A stretch of DNA of 42,126 nucleotides, taken from positions 1-42,126 of the forward strand of contig JADGOV010000016.1 of the NCBI GenBank assembly GCA_017882785.1. The letters run 5' to 3'. This document shows positions 25,806 through 35,291 of the stretch, in pieces. The notes under the pieces are model-generated. The model was not told where the DNA came from. It ran no database searches and was given only the letters and a program-made list of their open reading frames with translations. Position numbers and translations under genes: made by a program. This DNA is from Frankiaceae bacterium. GTDB lineage: Bacteria; Actinomycetota; Actinomycetes; JADGOV01. The first letter of the stretch is position 1. Every line of letters starts with the position of its first letter.

Positions 25806-26921
25806 ATGAGCCGGAGTGTGCGTCCTGAACTGCCGGCCTCAGCAGAGGAACGGGAGGCCCTCACGCATCTGGCAGAGACCGCCTCCTCCGTCCGGGCCGA
25901 GGACGGCTTCGACGTCGGCGCCGTCCACTCTTGGCTGTCGGCTCGACTGGACGGGCTTGAATCTCTCCCTGTCGTACGGCAGTTCACCGGCGGCGCGTCC
26001 AATCTGACGTATCTGCTGAGCTACCCCGGCCGGGAGCTGATCCTGCGACGCCCGCCCAGGGGCAGCAAGGCTTCCTCGGCCCACGACATGAAGCGCGAAT
26101 ACTGTGTCCAGCAGCGGCTGCGCCCGCTCTACCGGTACGTCCCCGAGGTGCTGGCCCTGTGTGACGACCCCGCCGTACTGGGCTCGGAGTTCTACGTCAT
26201 GGAACGCATCCAGGGCCTGATTCCCCGTCGCCGGATGCCCGAGGGCGTGACGCTGAACGAGCAGCAGGCCCTCCTGGTGTCCACCAGGGCGATCGACGCC
26301 CTCGTCCAACTCCATCAGGTCGACCCGCGGAGCGCGGGTCTGTCCGACCTCGGCCGCGGCGCCGGCTACGTCGAGCGCCAAGTACGCGGCTGGTCGCAGC
26401 GCTTCCGTGCGGCACGTACGCCTAACGTGCCGGACTTTGAGAAGACCATGGCCTGGCTGGAGGGGAACCGGCCGGACGACGTAGCAACCTGCGTGATCCA
26501 CAACGACTTCCGGCTGGACAACCTGGTCCTCGACCGCGCCGACCCAGTGCGGGTCGTGGGCGTGCTCGACTGGGAGATGGCCACCCTCGGCGACCCGCTC
26601 ATGGACCTCGGCAGCGCTCTGGCCTATTGGGTCCAGGCGGACGACGACGACCTCATGCAGGCCTCCCGGCGGCAGCCGACCCACCTGCCCGGCATGCTGA
26701 CCCGCCGCCAGGTCGTCAACCACTACTGCTCCCGCACAGGCCTGCTGGCCGACAACTGGGTGTTCTACGAGGTCTTCGGCCTGTTCCGGCTGGCCGTCAT
26801 CGTCCAGCAGATCTACCGACGTTTCCATCTCGGCCAGACCACCAACCCCGCATTCGCGGACTTCTGGATATCGGTCGACTACTTCGACAGCCGCTGCCGC
26901 GCCCTGGCCTCGCTGGGCTGA
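25806..26921 (+). CDS. APH-family phosphotransferase (ACAD10/11 kinase-type)
   Basis: 371 residues. The N-lobe has QFTGGASNLTYLL and ELILRRPP; the catalytic loop is VIHNDFRLDNLVLD and the metal-binding motif is VLDWEMATLGDPLMDLG. This combination is the kinase domain found in ACAD10/11 and bacterial LvaA-like proteins rather than an antibiotic kinase. It should phosphorylate the hydroxyl of a 4- or 5-hydroxyacyl-CoA, which the adjacent dehydrogenase then processes. The ATG lies just after the dehydrogenase stop, so the two are almost certainly one operon. Confidence 0.88.
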   Translation: MSRSVRPELPASAEEREALTHLAETASSVRAEDGFDVGAVHSWLSARLDGLESLPVVRQFTGGASNLTYLLSYPGRELILRRPPRGSKASSAHDMKREYCVQQRLRPLYRYVPEVLALCDDPAVLGSEFYVMERIQGLIPRRRMPEGVTLNEQQALLVSTRAIDALVQLHQVDPRSAGLSDLGRGAGYVERQVRGWSQRFRAARTPNVPDFEKTMAWLEGNRPDDVATCVIHNDFRLDNLVLDRADPVRVVGVLDWEMATLGDPLMDLGSALAYWVQADDDDLMQASRRQPTHLPGMLTRRQVVNHYCSRTGLLADNWVFYEVFGLFRLAVIVQQIYRRFHLGQTTNPAFADFWISVDYFDSRCRALASLG

Positions 26922-27076
26922 CGCCATGCCGTTCACTTGGGCGTGACCCGCAGCCGCCGCGGTCCCTGCGGACAGTACGGGTCCGAACAGCGCCGGTCCC
27001 ACAGCCGGACCGGGGGCCGGCACGGTCGACGCAGCCACCGCCGCGTCCCGGCCGGGTGGGCGGGAGATCCCGGCAC

Positions 27077-27319
27077 GTGACGGCCGTCCACGAGGTCCTC
27101 GACGAGGTGCAGTCCCCTGCTGTCGACGTCCGCCGCGTCCTCACCGCCGTCGGCGCGGGAGACCTGCGGCAAGCCCGGGCCCGGCAAGTCGGAGACGGCG
27201 CCTGGACCCCCGAAATCCTCCTCATCGGCACCGACATCACCGACGCGGACACGGCGCGGCTGCAGCAGCTGCTCACCTCACTGCCCCGCGTGTCGATCGC
27301 CGCAGTCCGCGAAACGTAG
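27077..27319 (+). pseudogene. C-terminal remnant resembling BTAD/LysM-type regulators of mobile regions
   Basis: An 80-codon open frame ends with WTPEILLIGTDITDADTARLQQLL and VSIAAV. From memory this resembles the tail of large BTAD/LysM-containing proteins common in actinobacterial plasmids and integrative elements. No start signal or upstream domains are present, so a truncated remnant is likelier than a functional small gene. Codon choice remains GC-rich at third positions. The assignment is tentative. The flanking bases 26922-27076 and 27320-27550 show nothing I can name. Confidence 0.35.
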
Positions 27320-27557
27320 ACGATGTCGTCGTTGGTCAGGTGGGACGGGTGGCGGCGTCGGTGAGATGACCTCCGGGTTCTACCAGCGACATCCGGGCAG
27401 CCACGCTGCCGGGGCCCGAGCGTCCAGCAGAATGTCGGACCCACGTCGTTGCCCTGTGGTCCGTGCGGCATCCGAAGTTCCGGTTCTGCCTCGACCCGCC
27501 GGTCGAGCAGTCGGCCACCAGGGAGGTTCTCCTCGCCCTGGGACGGAACATGCGCGT

Positions 27558-27573
27558 CGCGCAGAGTTGCGCG
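27558..27573. promoter_or_regulatory. Candidate TetR operator
   Basis: CGCGCA and TGCGCG flank GAGT, a perfect 6-bp inverted repeat. It overlaps the putative -35 of the TetR-MFS operon, the usual layout for an autoregulating TetR repressor. Confidence 0.5.
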
Positions 27574-27596
27574 GTGTGTAGATTCTCGGTTATGGT
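27567..27596 (+). promoter_or_regulatory. Candidate promoter of the TetR-MFS operon
   Basis: TTGCGC, an 18-base spacer and TATGGT place the transcript start at or next to the GTG at 27603, so the TetR mRNA may be leaderless. No Shine-Dalgarno is visible before that GTG, which fits. Confidence 0.45.
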
Positions 27597-27602
27597 CTCA
27601 GG

Positions 27603-28238
27603 GTGGACGAGGTTGCGCTCTTGGGTCGTCGGGACCGGAAGAAGACCGAGACCCGTGAGGCGCTGCGCTCGGCTGCACTGCGACTGGCGATCGAGCGCGG
27701 CTACGACCGGCTCACTGTGGAAGCGATCACCGAGGCGGCGGACGTGTCGCTGCGGACCTTCTTCAACTACTTCTCCTCGAAGGACGACGCGCTGCTCGGT
27801 CCGGATGTGGACCGCGCCGGGGAACTCGCGGCCGCGGTGGCGGCGCGACCGGCGGGGGAGGCTCCGGTCGCGGCGCTGCGCGCTGTGTTCCTCGATCTCG
27901 CCGGATCCTTCGCCGAACGGCAACCGATGTGGCAGGCCCGGGTGGATCTTGTCCGAGCCAATCCCCAGCTCTGGCCACGGATGGTGGCCGGGTTCACCAC
28001 GTTCGAGCGCTCTGTGACCGAGGCGGTGGCGGCCCGCACCGCCTGCGACCCGGACGTCGACCTGTACCCCAGTGTGGTAGCGGCCGCGGTGGTCGGCGCG
28101 CTGCGCGTCGCCGTGGCGCAGTGGCGCGCCGCGGCCGAGAGCGCGTCCCTTCCCGATCTGCTGGCAGCGGCCTTCGACGTCCTCGCCGCCGGCCTGACCG
28201 CACCCGGATCCGCCCTGACGACGCGAACGTCCCGATGA
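27603..28238 (+). CDS. TetR/AcrR family repressor
   Basis: 211 residues. The N-terminal HTH reads [39 protein letters not shown], standard for TetR. The ligand-binding C-terminal domain is helical and carries [28 protein letters not shown]. The stop overlaps the MFS transporter ATG as ATGA. It very probably represses itself and the transporter and is released by a drug-like ligand. A candidate operator lies at 27558-27573. Starts with GTG. Confidence 0.93.
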   Translation: MDEVALLGRRDRKKTETREALRSAALRLAIERGYDRLTVEAITEAADVSLRTFFNYFSSKDDALLGPDVDRAGELAAAVAARPAGEAPVAALRAVFLDLAGSFAERQPMWQARVDLVRANPQLWPRMVAGFTTFERSVTEAVAARTACDPDVDLYPSVVAAAVVGALRVAVAQWRAAAESASLPDLLAAAFDVLAAGLTAPGSALTTRTSR

Positions 28239-29812
28239 CCACCTCGACGGCTGAGACGGTCGCACCGGCCCTGTCCCACCGGCAGATCCTTACGATCCTG
28301 TCCGGCCTGCTGCTGGGCATGCTGCTCGCCGCGCTGGACCAGACCATCGTCGCCACCGCCCTGCCCACCATCGTGGGAGACCTGCACGGCCTCACCCACA
28401 TCGCCTGGGTCACCACCGCCTACCTGCTCGCCGCCACGGTCACCGCCCCGTTGTGGGGAAAGCTCGGTGACCTGTTCGGCCGCAAGTACCTGTTCCAGGC
28501 CGCCATCGTCATCTTCCTGGTCGGCTCGGCGCTGTCCGGCACCGCGCACTCCATGATCGAGCTGATCGCCTGCCGCTTCGTGCAGGGCCTCGGCGCCGGC
28601 GGCCTCATGGTGCTCGCCCAGGCCTCCATCGCCGACGTCGTGCCGCCACGGGAACGCGGAAAGTACCAGGGCTACTTCGGGGCGGTGTTCGGCGCCGCCA
28701 GTGTGCTCGGCCCGCTGCTCGGCGGGTTCTTCACCGACCAGCTGTCCTGGCGGTGGATCTTCTACATCAACGTGCCCATCGGCATCCTCGCACTCGTCGT
28801 CACCACCGCCGTGCTGCCGAACACGATCGCCAGGGCCAAGCCGGCCATCGACTACGTCGGGTTCGCCCTACTCGCCGCAGCGATCAGCTGCCTGGTCCTT
28901 TTCACCACCTGGGGCGGCGCCCAGTACGCCTGGGGCTCGCCGACGATCCTCGCCCTGATCGCCGCGACGGTCGGGCTGCTCAGCGTCTTCCTCGCCGTCG
29001 AGCGGCGCGCCGCGGAACCCGTCATCCCGCCGCGGCTGTTCGCCAACCGCACGTTCAACGTCGCCAGCGGGGTCAGCTTCATCATCGGCTTCGCCATGTT
29101 CGGGTCGATCATCTACCTGCCGCTGTTCCTGCAGCTGGTCTCGGGCGCCTCCGCCACCAACTCCGGCCTGCTCATGCTGCCGCTGATGGCCGGGCTGCTC
29201 GTCGCGTCCATTGCCAGCGGGCAGGCCATCAGCCGGACCGGCCGGTACAAGGCCTTCCCGATAGCCGGCACCGCCCTCGCCGCGGTCGGGATGCTCCTGC
29301 TGTCCACGATGAGCGCCGCCACCTCCCGCGCTGTCGCCAGCCTCTACATGGTCGTGCTGGGCGTCGGCCTCGGCCTGGTCATGCAGGTCATGGTTCTCAT
29401 CACCCAGAACTCCGTCGACCGCTCCGACCTGGGTGTTGCGACCGCCACCGTGTCGTTCTTCCGCTCGGTCGGCGGCTCGGTCGGTGTCGCGCTGTTCGGG
29501 GCGCTGTTCACCAGCGGGCTCACCCGCAACCTCACCCACGACCTGCCCGCAGCCGTCGCTTCCCGGCTCGGCAGCGCCGGCGGCGGCAGCCTGCAGGCCG
29601 TCGGGACCCTGCCCGCCGACCAGCAGCTGGCCTACAAGACCGCCTTCGCCGACGCGCTGACCGCGGTGTTCACCTACGCCGTACCCATCATGGCGGTCGC
29701 CTTCTTCCTGACCTGGCTGCTCCACGAGGTGCCCCTGCACACCCGCGGCCAGTCCGGTACAGACACCGGCCCGCAGGTCGCCGCCGACCCCGCTACGGTG
29801 GCCCGCGGGTAA
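28235..29812 (+). CDS. MFS drug-efflux transporter, DHA2 family (14 TM)
   Basis: 525 residues with about 14 hydrophobic segments. Motif C-like and DHA2 signatures are visible: [22 protein letters not shown] in the first helix, motif A as [13 protein letters not shown], and [35 protein letters not shown]. It should export drugs or dyes using the proton gradient. It is coupled to the upstream TetR gene by a four-base overlap. A substrate cannot be predicted. The C-terminal 25 residues are polar and probably disordered. Confidence 0.93.
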   Translation: MTTSTAETVAPALSHRQILTILSGLLLGMLLAALDQTIVATALPTIVGDLHGLTHIAWVTTAYLLAATVTAPLWGKLGDLFGRKYLFQAAIVIFLVGSALSGTAHSMIELIACRFVQGLGAGGLMVLAQASIADVVPPRERGKYQGYFGAVFGAASVLGPLLGGFFTDQLSWRWIFYINVPIGILALVVTTAVLPNTIARAKPAIDYVGFALLAAAISCLVLFTTWGGAQYAWGSPTILALIAATVGLLSVFLAVERRAAEPVIPPRLFANRTFNVASGVSFIIGFAMFGSIIYLPLFLQLVSGASATNSGLLMLPLMAGLLVASIASGQAISRTGRYKAFPIAGTALAAVGMLLLSTMSAATSRAVASLYMVVLGVGLGLVMQVMVLITQNSVDRSDLGVATATVSFFRSVGGSVGVALFGALFTSGLTRNLTHDLPAAVASRLGSAGGGSLQAVGTLPADQQLAYKTAFADALTAVFTYAVPIMAVAFFLTWLLHEVPLHTRGQSGTDTGPQVAADPATVARG

Positions 29813-30059
29813 CGGGGTCGCCGGAGTATTGGCGGGATCTCCGTGATGCGTTCGTCCGGGACCAGCGGGCCGGGGTGCCCGAGCGGGTCCCGGCCGGCCG
29901 CCACCGGGAAGCCAACGCCGACAACGTCTACCAGGCGGTCACGGCGAATTCGCCGCGTGCACCTCGGAGGCGTCGAACCTGATCCAGGAGGAGGACACCG
30001 ACGACTGGTTCGAGGTGTTCGTTCGGGGGGTGCCGCTCAAGCAGACCGGACGTCGGTGA
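29813..30059 (+). pseudogene. Frameshifted hypothetical protein remnant
   Basis: Two reading frames look coding in succession. The first contains SPEYWRDLRDAFVRDQRAG and, later, NADNVYQAVT. After a shift near 29940 the second continues EFAACTSEASNLIQEEDTDD, then WFEVFVRGVPLKQTGRR, and stops at 30057-30059. No start codon is visible in the first frame, which begins against the MFS stop. I do not recognise the family. The acidic, aromatic composition and good third-position GC argue for a once-real protein now truncated and frameshifted. Confidence 0.4.
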
Positions 30060-30142
30060 CCGTCGCGCCTGATGCCGTATCGGCTGCGGCCATCAGCCGT
30101 GATCAGTGCGTACCGTGAAAAGAACGCGTTGGGGTTGGCTTC

Positions 30143-30430
30143 GTGCTGCGGTGCCGATGTCGCTGCTGGTGGAATCAAGACGGCAAGCGGACGGACCGGT
30201 ATGGCGTCCGCCACCGACATTGGCGCGTCTCCCGCATGTCTCCGTCCTTCTACTTCAAGGATGGACGCAAGGTGGACAGACGGTTCGGCTTCGCCGTGAG
30301 CCCGACGGGCCGAACGTGCCGGTGGTGGCCAGTGCCCGGCGCCCCATCAGGATCGGTTGCTGCCGGGGACCATATTCAAAGAACTATCTGGACACGCTCG
30401 CGGCCCCCTGATGACACATCTCCACTATGA
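30143..30430 (+). CDS. Hypothetical small protein, doubtful
   Basis: A 95-codon frame contains WNQDGKRTDRYGVRHRHW and SPSFYFKDGRKVDRRFGFAV, with aromatic and charged content and strong third-position GC in its first 55 codons. That supports coding. The last 40 residues look random, so this may be a truncated gene. No family recognised. The rest of 30060-30555 shows nothing further. Confidence 0.3.
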   Translation: MLRCRCRCWWNQDGKRTDRYGVRHRHWRVSRMSPSFYFKDGRKVDRRFGFAVSPTGRTCRWWPVPGAPSGSVAAGDHIQRTIWTRSRPPDDTSPL

Positions 30431-30555
30431 CGGTTGTCGCGTGTCCGCAGCGGAGACGGTGTGGGCTCCCGTTGCGCAGGCGGCCTTCCCGTCCCCCCGG
30501 AGGGCGCGGCATTAGGGACCTGTGGTCAGGCGGGTTCTTCACTACCGTCTCCCTC

Positions 30556-31803
30556 TCAACCCCGACCTGCGTCGGTGCTCGCGGCTTGGAGCTGGTGCAC
30601 CAGATCCGTCTCGGTGGGAGCCGACTGTAGGGCTTGGACGACCGCGGCGGCGGCGACCGTCCAGGCCCGGGTGGACTTCGCGCTCAGGGAGGCCAGCGTG
30701 ATCTCCCCGCCGAGCCGGACGGCGGGGTCGAAGGGGACCTCGACGACCGCGGCGGCGCCCAGCTCCCGCAGGCGCGCCCGCAACGCCATAGCGATGTGGG
30801 GGTCCTCGGGCCCGCCGTCGTGGCCAAGGACAACCACCACCCGGGACAGCAGGCCGTCGGGGGCGGCGACCTGCCCGGCGTCGGCGCGCATCACGGCCAG
30901 GGCCTCCTCGAGCCCGGCCAGCGCATCGATCGAGACCAGGCACGGCAGCACCGCCGCGTCCGCGGTGCGCATCGCCGCCAGGTACGCCTCGTGCCCAGGG
31001 TTGTTGCCCGTGTCGGTCACGGTGAGCCGGTAGTAGGTGTCCAACACCCGCCGCGCCGCCAGTACGTCACCGGCCGTGAGGATCGGCCGGCCGCGCACTG
31101 ACCCGATCACGTCGGCGTGGGAGGTCTGCGGCGCGGTGTAGCCGCCGAGGTTCCCCGCCGAGCGGACGGTGCTGGTCCCGCCAAGCAGCTCGGCCAGGCC
31201 GCGGTCCGGGTCGCCTTCGGCCCGGCGGTTGAGGGTGCCGATGGACTCCGACGCTTCCCAGACCACGACGTAGCCGCCGCGGATGTGGCCGAGGATGCCG
31301 GCGAGGATCAGCGCCGTCGGCGTCTTCCCCGAGCCGCCCTTGGGGTTGGTCACGACAATGTTGACGGCCCGCGGCCAGGTGGCCCGGCGGATCGTGTCGA
31401 TCGCCGCGCGATGCGCCAGCTCCGCGGGGTCGGGGGTCACCTTCAGCCGGCCTCCGGTGGCGCGGGCCAGCCGACCCCGCCACCCCCAATGGGCCTGCCG
31501 CGGCTTGGCCGGTGGTGTGATCGAGACGGTCGTGGACGCCGCCGCCGCCGGTGCGCTACGGCCGGTGGCGGTCTTCGCCGAGCTAGGGCTAGGCCTTCTA
31601 ACCGCCTCGCCGCCCGTCGCGTACCCCCTGTCGCCAGACCGCGAGCGGTCCTGCAATATCACTTCAGATTCGACGTTCCTCGGTGGCGGTGGCCCCCCCG
31701 GGTCGACCACCGCGTCGGCCTCCGGACTCCGCTCCGCGGGGTGGGCCCGGTTGAACAGATCGAAGAAGCTGTCACTGTCGGTCGTGTTATCACTCTCAGT
31801 CAT
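30556..31803 (-). CDS. ParA/MinD-like ATPase of mobile-element type
   Basis: 415 residues. An N-terminal 120 residues are disordered and acidic then Pro/Ser/Ala-rich. The ATPase domain has a deviant Walker A (NPKGGSGKTP) with Lys before the double Gly, and a switch II-like TVTDTGNNPGHEAYL. The residue after GKT is Pro rather than the usual Thr/Ser. The ParA strand normally reading DxDPQ is VVVWEASES. From memory, related proteins sit in conjugation or integration modules of actinobacterial elements. No ParB, centromere repeats or conjugation genes are present, so it is an orphan. Confidence 0.8.
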   Translation of the reverse strand: MTESDNTTDSDSFFDLFNRAHPAERSPEADAVVDPGGPPPPRNVESEVILQDRSRSGDRGYATGGEAVRRPSPSSAKTATGRSAPAAAASTTVSITPPAKPRQAHWGWRGRLARATGGRLKVTPDPAELAHRAAIDTIRRATWPRAVNIVVTNPKGGSGKTPTALILAGILGHIRGGYVVVWEASESIGTLNRRAEGDPDRGLAELLGGTSTVRSAGNLGGYTAPQTSHADVIGSVRGRPILTAGDVLAARRVLDTYYRLTVTDTGNNPGHEAYLAAMRTADAAVLPCLVSIDALAGLEEALAVMRADAGQVAAPDGLLSRVVVVLGHDGGPEDPHIAMALRARLRELGAAAVVEVPFDPAVRLGGEITLASLSAKSTRAWTVAAAAVVQALQSAPTETDLVHQLQAASTDAGRG

Positions 31804-32536
31804 AATATGCTCTCTCTACGTCGTTGTCTGCGGAGCCTCCTGCACGACAGGTCAGAGCGGCGGGGGCGAGGCAGGCGGTCGCGCCGCAGCGGCGGCGGAC
31901 ACGACGGTCGTCAAAGTACCCACACTGCAGGAGGGGGGTGGTCTGCGGGTGGGCGGGGGCCACATGGTGCGAACCGCATCCGGCCGCTTCAGCGACGGTA
32001 GCGACCTGCTGGACGGCGCCGACCGGATTGGCCGGGCCGAGCGGCCCTCCTCCCGGGCAGTCACCGACGTGGTTACGGAGCAGCCCAGCCTTGGTGCGGC
32101 TCAGGTAGCGCCGCGTCGGGCGGTCCAGGCACGGACGGCGGCGGCACGGTCGGCTCGGCAGGGCAGCCACGGCGGCGAGCCGGGCCGCTGGCGCCGCGAT
32201 CGCCGAAGCGGTGGACTTGTGGACCGCCTTGCGGGCGACCCAGGTTTCCTCGGTCGCCGGGCCCGGCGATGCGCATCCGCGCAACTGTGGGTCTTGGGCA
32301 CATGGCGGGTGCCGGTGCAGACACGGACGTGCCCGTGCCGTGCTGAGGTCGAAATAATAGGCGTCTTCGGCGGTGGTTGGACTCTTCCGGACGTCCGTGC
32401 CATGGGTACGTGGTCGCTGCCCGGCAGCACGGTGGGGCTTTCGTTCGGATGGCTGCCTCCTTGCTCGGGGCCAGCTGCGCTGGCATTCTTGTCCCCCGGC
32501 GGGCAACGCCGTGCCCTGTTCCTTGCGGGGGCGGTT
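31804..32536. other. Intergenic stretch with no supportable gene
   Basis: About 730 bases upstream of the ParA-like gene. Several long frames exist on both strands, but their translations are Arg/Pro/Cys/His-rich without a recognisable domain. I see no RNA gene or repeat. The bases just before the ParA-like ATG are AT-richer (AGAGAGAGC, then ATATT) and probably carry its ribosome site. Confidence 0.5.
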
Positions 32537-32966
32537 ATGGGCGCAGCGCAGGATACGTACGAGCGGGTCCGTCAGTGCTTCAACCGACACGACCTCGACG
32601 GCCTTAGGGCACTCACCGCCGGCAGCACGGTCATCGTCCGGCCGACCCCTGGCCAGAGAGGAACCCGACGCAATCGGAAGCTACTTCGTTCAGCCTGTTC
32701 GGCATGACTCCGGACATCGAAGTGTACTGCTCGCGGTACGTCGAACCGGCGAACGTCGTCGTCGTGCAGGGCGGAGGGACGGGTACTCACCAAGGCCCGG
32801 CGGTGTTGCCGGACGGCTGCACCGCGCCGGCAACCGGGCGGAGCGTGGAGTGCCCGATGGTCGACATAGCCGAGGTCCAGGACTGCAAGATTGTCCGGTG
32901 GAGATGTACAGCGACCGCCTGACCCTGCTCACCCAGCTCGGCTTGGCACCGGCCGGATCGACATAA
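32537..32966 (+). pseudogene. SnoaL-like (NTF2-fold) protein, broken by three frameshifts
   Basis: Pieces of one protein appear in successive frames. They are QDTYERVRQCFNRHDLDGLRAL from ATG 32537, then EEPDAIGSYF, then SLFGMTPDIEVYCSRYVEP and MVDIAEVQDCKIVRW. The last is EMYSDRLTLLTQLGLAP, ending at TAA 32964-32966. Order and content match SnoaL-like/ester cyclase proteins of about 130 residues. At least three single-base shifts separate them. A cluster of sequencing errors is possible but unlikely given that neighbouring genes are open. Non-functional as it stands. Confidence 0.7.
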
Positions 32967-33593
32967 CGGACATCGACGAGGGCGCGTGACGCCGCCGGGT
33001 GCGAAGCCGGCCGGCTCGCGCCACTCATCCTTCCGAGCAACGGGATCGCGGTGGTTCCTTCGGTCAACCCGTAGCCAGAAGGGGAGCCACCGAACCTGCA
33101 CCACCGTGGGGGGTACGCTTCGCCGCCTGCGGCGCTCTCTAGCCCCCGCGGAGAGCCCGGATCGGCAACGACCTTCCTGGGCGGGCCGAAGGAACGTGAG
33201 GTCGATCAGCTGCGGTAGCGTCGGGGCGCCGTTCAGCCTGAAGTCCGCCGCCTCACCGGCCGGGAGCGTTTGGCGGTTTTCCAAGGCGGCGCATCGTGAC
33301 CGTGGATGATCCGCAGCGAGCGGCCTGACCGCGATCGGGATCAACAGGATCGCGGGCGAGCCCGGCGACAGCCGTGACGGCCACGTGTCAGCCTCTGGAC
33401 GGTCGATCAAGAACGCCGCCCCGCTGGGCGGCAGCACAGGACGCCGCCGGACGGGTCGTCCGTTGAATCCGCGGGCTCCGGCTGCGGTCCCCGGGCGACC
33501 CACCTGACCTCTCCATCGTTGTCCCCGACTGGCCTGGTTCGTTTCATCTCTTCCTGCGCGCTACGTCGATGCACTTACAGTCCGGACATGCGT
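32967..33593. other. Intergenic stretch with no supportable gene
   Basis: About 630 bases between the SnoaL-like remnant and the UbiD gene stop. No frame on either strand gives a convincing protein, and no hairpin, repeat or RNA gene stands out. Confidence 0.5.
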
Positions 33594-35225
33594 CTAGCCA
33601 TGTCGTGGGTCGAAATGTGTCGTGATCGACGGAACCGCGAGCGTCGCGAAGGGTGATTCAGAGAAGGTGTAGGGGAACAGGGGCCCTTCGTCCGCTCGCC
33701 CAAGTTGGTGCCGGAGGTTGCCGAATGCGCGGTAGATCACCGGATACGGCTGGCCGTTGTAACGAGTGAGGATGTCTCGCCACGTACGTGGTGAGTGCTC
33801 AATGAACGACTTCATATCCGCGGTGAGTTGGGCTTCGGTCATAGCGTCGACGTTCTCCGGCGGCGGCGGCATGACCGTGGCTGCACTGTGTGTAAAACTG
33901 TCGGCGTCGAAACCCGGGCCGATTCCGATAGTACAGTCCAACCCGATCTTTGATGCGGTACCGGGTGCGTCAAAGGTGTCGTTGATCTTCGGGTCAACGG
34001 TCATTGTATTGCACTCGGGAATGATGATCGTGTCACGGTGTGGCATATAGCGGAACGCCATGTTGGCTGCGATGGCGTTCTCGTCCCAAATGTCGACATC
34101 GTCGTTGAAAACCATTGCAATCTTCGGCAGCGCCTGTTTCGAGCAGGTAAGCATGATACCCAAGGCCTGCTTGGCATCGCCAGCTCCCCGCGGCCGGATC
34201 TTCGCGTAGGCGATGTTTGACAGTCCGCCAAGCGGAGCCCGAACCTCGACGACATCTATGCCAGCCATCTGCATTGCAGTGAACAAGTCAGCCTCAATGG
34301 CTGGCAGCTGCAACATATTATCGGTGTACCAGGGATACTTGCCACCGATAGTCGCGTACTGGTAGATCGCATTCTTCCGGTGGGTGATGCAGTGGACCTT
34401 GGCGCGGAAGTTGTGCTTGATACCACCGCCGTACATTCCGGAGAACTCCCCGTACGGCCCCTCATCGTACGCCAGGCCCTCGGTGTCGATGAGCTCGCAC
34501 TCGAGCACGATCTCAGCGTTCGCCGGGACTTCAACATCGATCGTCTCGCACCTGACCATCTTTGCCGCATGGCCGTAGAAGGCGCCCAGGACTTCGAAGT
34601 CATCAGTCTCGGGGGGTACACCCGCAAGTGCCGCAATGTGATCAAGAATGGGTCCACCGATCACCACTGCGATCTGGAGGTTCTGTCCCTTGCCTTGAGC
34701 CGCGATGGCATTGAGACGCGCCCGGTGCGACGTGCACGTCATGTCAAAATTCTTCTCGGTCGCCGTGCGGAACATGCTCCGGTACATTCCCCAATCCGGA
34801 ACATTAGTCTCGGGACTCTTGCTGATCACAAAGTTATCGTCGCAGTAAGCGTGTCCATCGCGATCGTGATGCAAGAACAACGGAAACTTCGTCAGGTCGA
34901 CATCGTCACCCTTGAGGATGACCTCCTTGCAGGGCGCCGTGTCGATGATCTCGGGTTTGATCCGCCCCTTCGCTCTATCGACAATCTTGAGACCTGTCTG
35001 GGTCTTGTCGCACTCCAGGGCCCAGGCGTACATGTCCTGATTCGAGTAAGCGTTCGCCAGAAACTGGAACTCGCAGTCTTTGATGTTCTCGACCAGCACG
35101 GCTGTGGTCGGATGATCCTCCATCACCCTGGGAAGGTCATTAACATTCGTCTCACCGCTGACGCGGACGAGCATTCCCGCCCTCTCCAAGTCGTTCACGA
35201 ACTCGGTCATACTCTGCTGGGGCAT
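33594..35225 (-). CDS. UbiD-family prenylated-FMN-dependent decarboxylase
   Basis: 543 residues. The prFMN-site residues are visible: Arg149 in DWGMYRSMF, and Glu255 and Glu260 in DEGPYGEFSGMYGGG, matching the R-E-E set of UbiD/Fdc enzymes. Later NIAYAKIRPRGAGDAKQALG also fits. It should reversibly decarboxylate an aromatic or unsaturated acid; the substrate cannot be read from sequence. GC content, especially at third positions, is visibly lower than in neighbours, suggesting transfer. No UbiX prenyltransferase is in the window, so the cofactor must come from elsewhere. An SRPBCC gene lies 66 bases upstream on the same strand. Confidence 0.9.
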   Translation of the reverse strand: MPQQSMTEFVNDLERAGMLVRVSGETNVNDLPRVMEDHPTTAVLVENIKDCEFQFLANAYSNQDMYAWALECDKTQTGLKIVDRAKGRIKPEIIDTAPCKEVILKGDDVDLTKFPLFLHHDRDGHAYCDDNFVISKSPETNVPDWGMYRSMFRTATEKNFDMTCTSHRARLNAIAAQGKGQNLQIAVVIGGPILDHIAALAGVPPETDDFEVLGAFYGHAAKMVRCETIDVEVPANAEIVLECELIDTEGLAYDEGPYGEFSGMYGGGIKHNFRAKVHCITHRKNAIYQYATIGGKYPWYTDNMLQLPAIEADLFTAMQMAGIDVVEVRAPLGGLSNIAYAKIRPRGAGDAKQALGIMLTCSKQALPKIAMVFNDDVDIWDENAIAANMAFRYMPHRDTIIIPECNTMTVDPKINDTFDAPGTASKIGLDCTIGIGPGFDADSFTHSAATVMPPPPENVDAMTEAQLTADMKSFIEHSPRTWRDILTRYNGQPYPVIYRAFGNLRHQLGRADEGPLFPYTFSESPFATLAVPSITTHFDPRHG

Positions 35226-35291
35226 CAGCCGTGCTGCCTCTCAGTAGATGATTATGCTGGATTCCTGAGCCGAACTGAGCGCCGGCCTGCG

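Noticed and set aside
26933-27187. 84-codon minus-strand frame with Cys-containing DRRCSDPYCPQGP near its end
   Set aside because: Could be a small zinc protein, but there is no start signal and no family I can name.
28868-29740. 290-codon minus-strand frame opposite the MFS transporter
   Set aside because: Gly/Asp/Glu/Arg-rich translation with no domain; a mirror of the GC-rich coding strand.
31796-32590. 264-codon minus-strand frame ending at the ParA-like start
   Set aside because: Composition is Arg/Cys/His/Pro-rich and low in hydrophobics, no domain, and the frame overlaps the SnoaL-like remnant.
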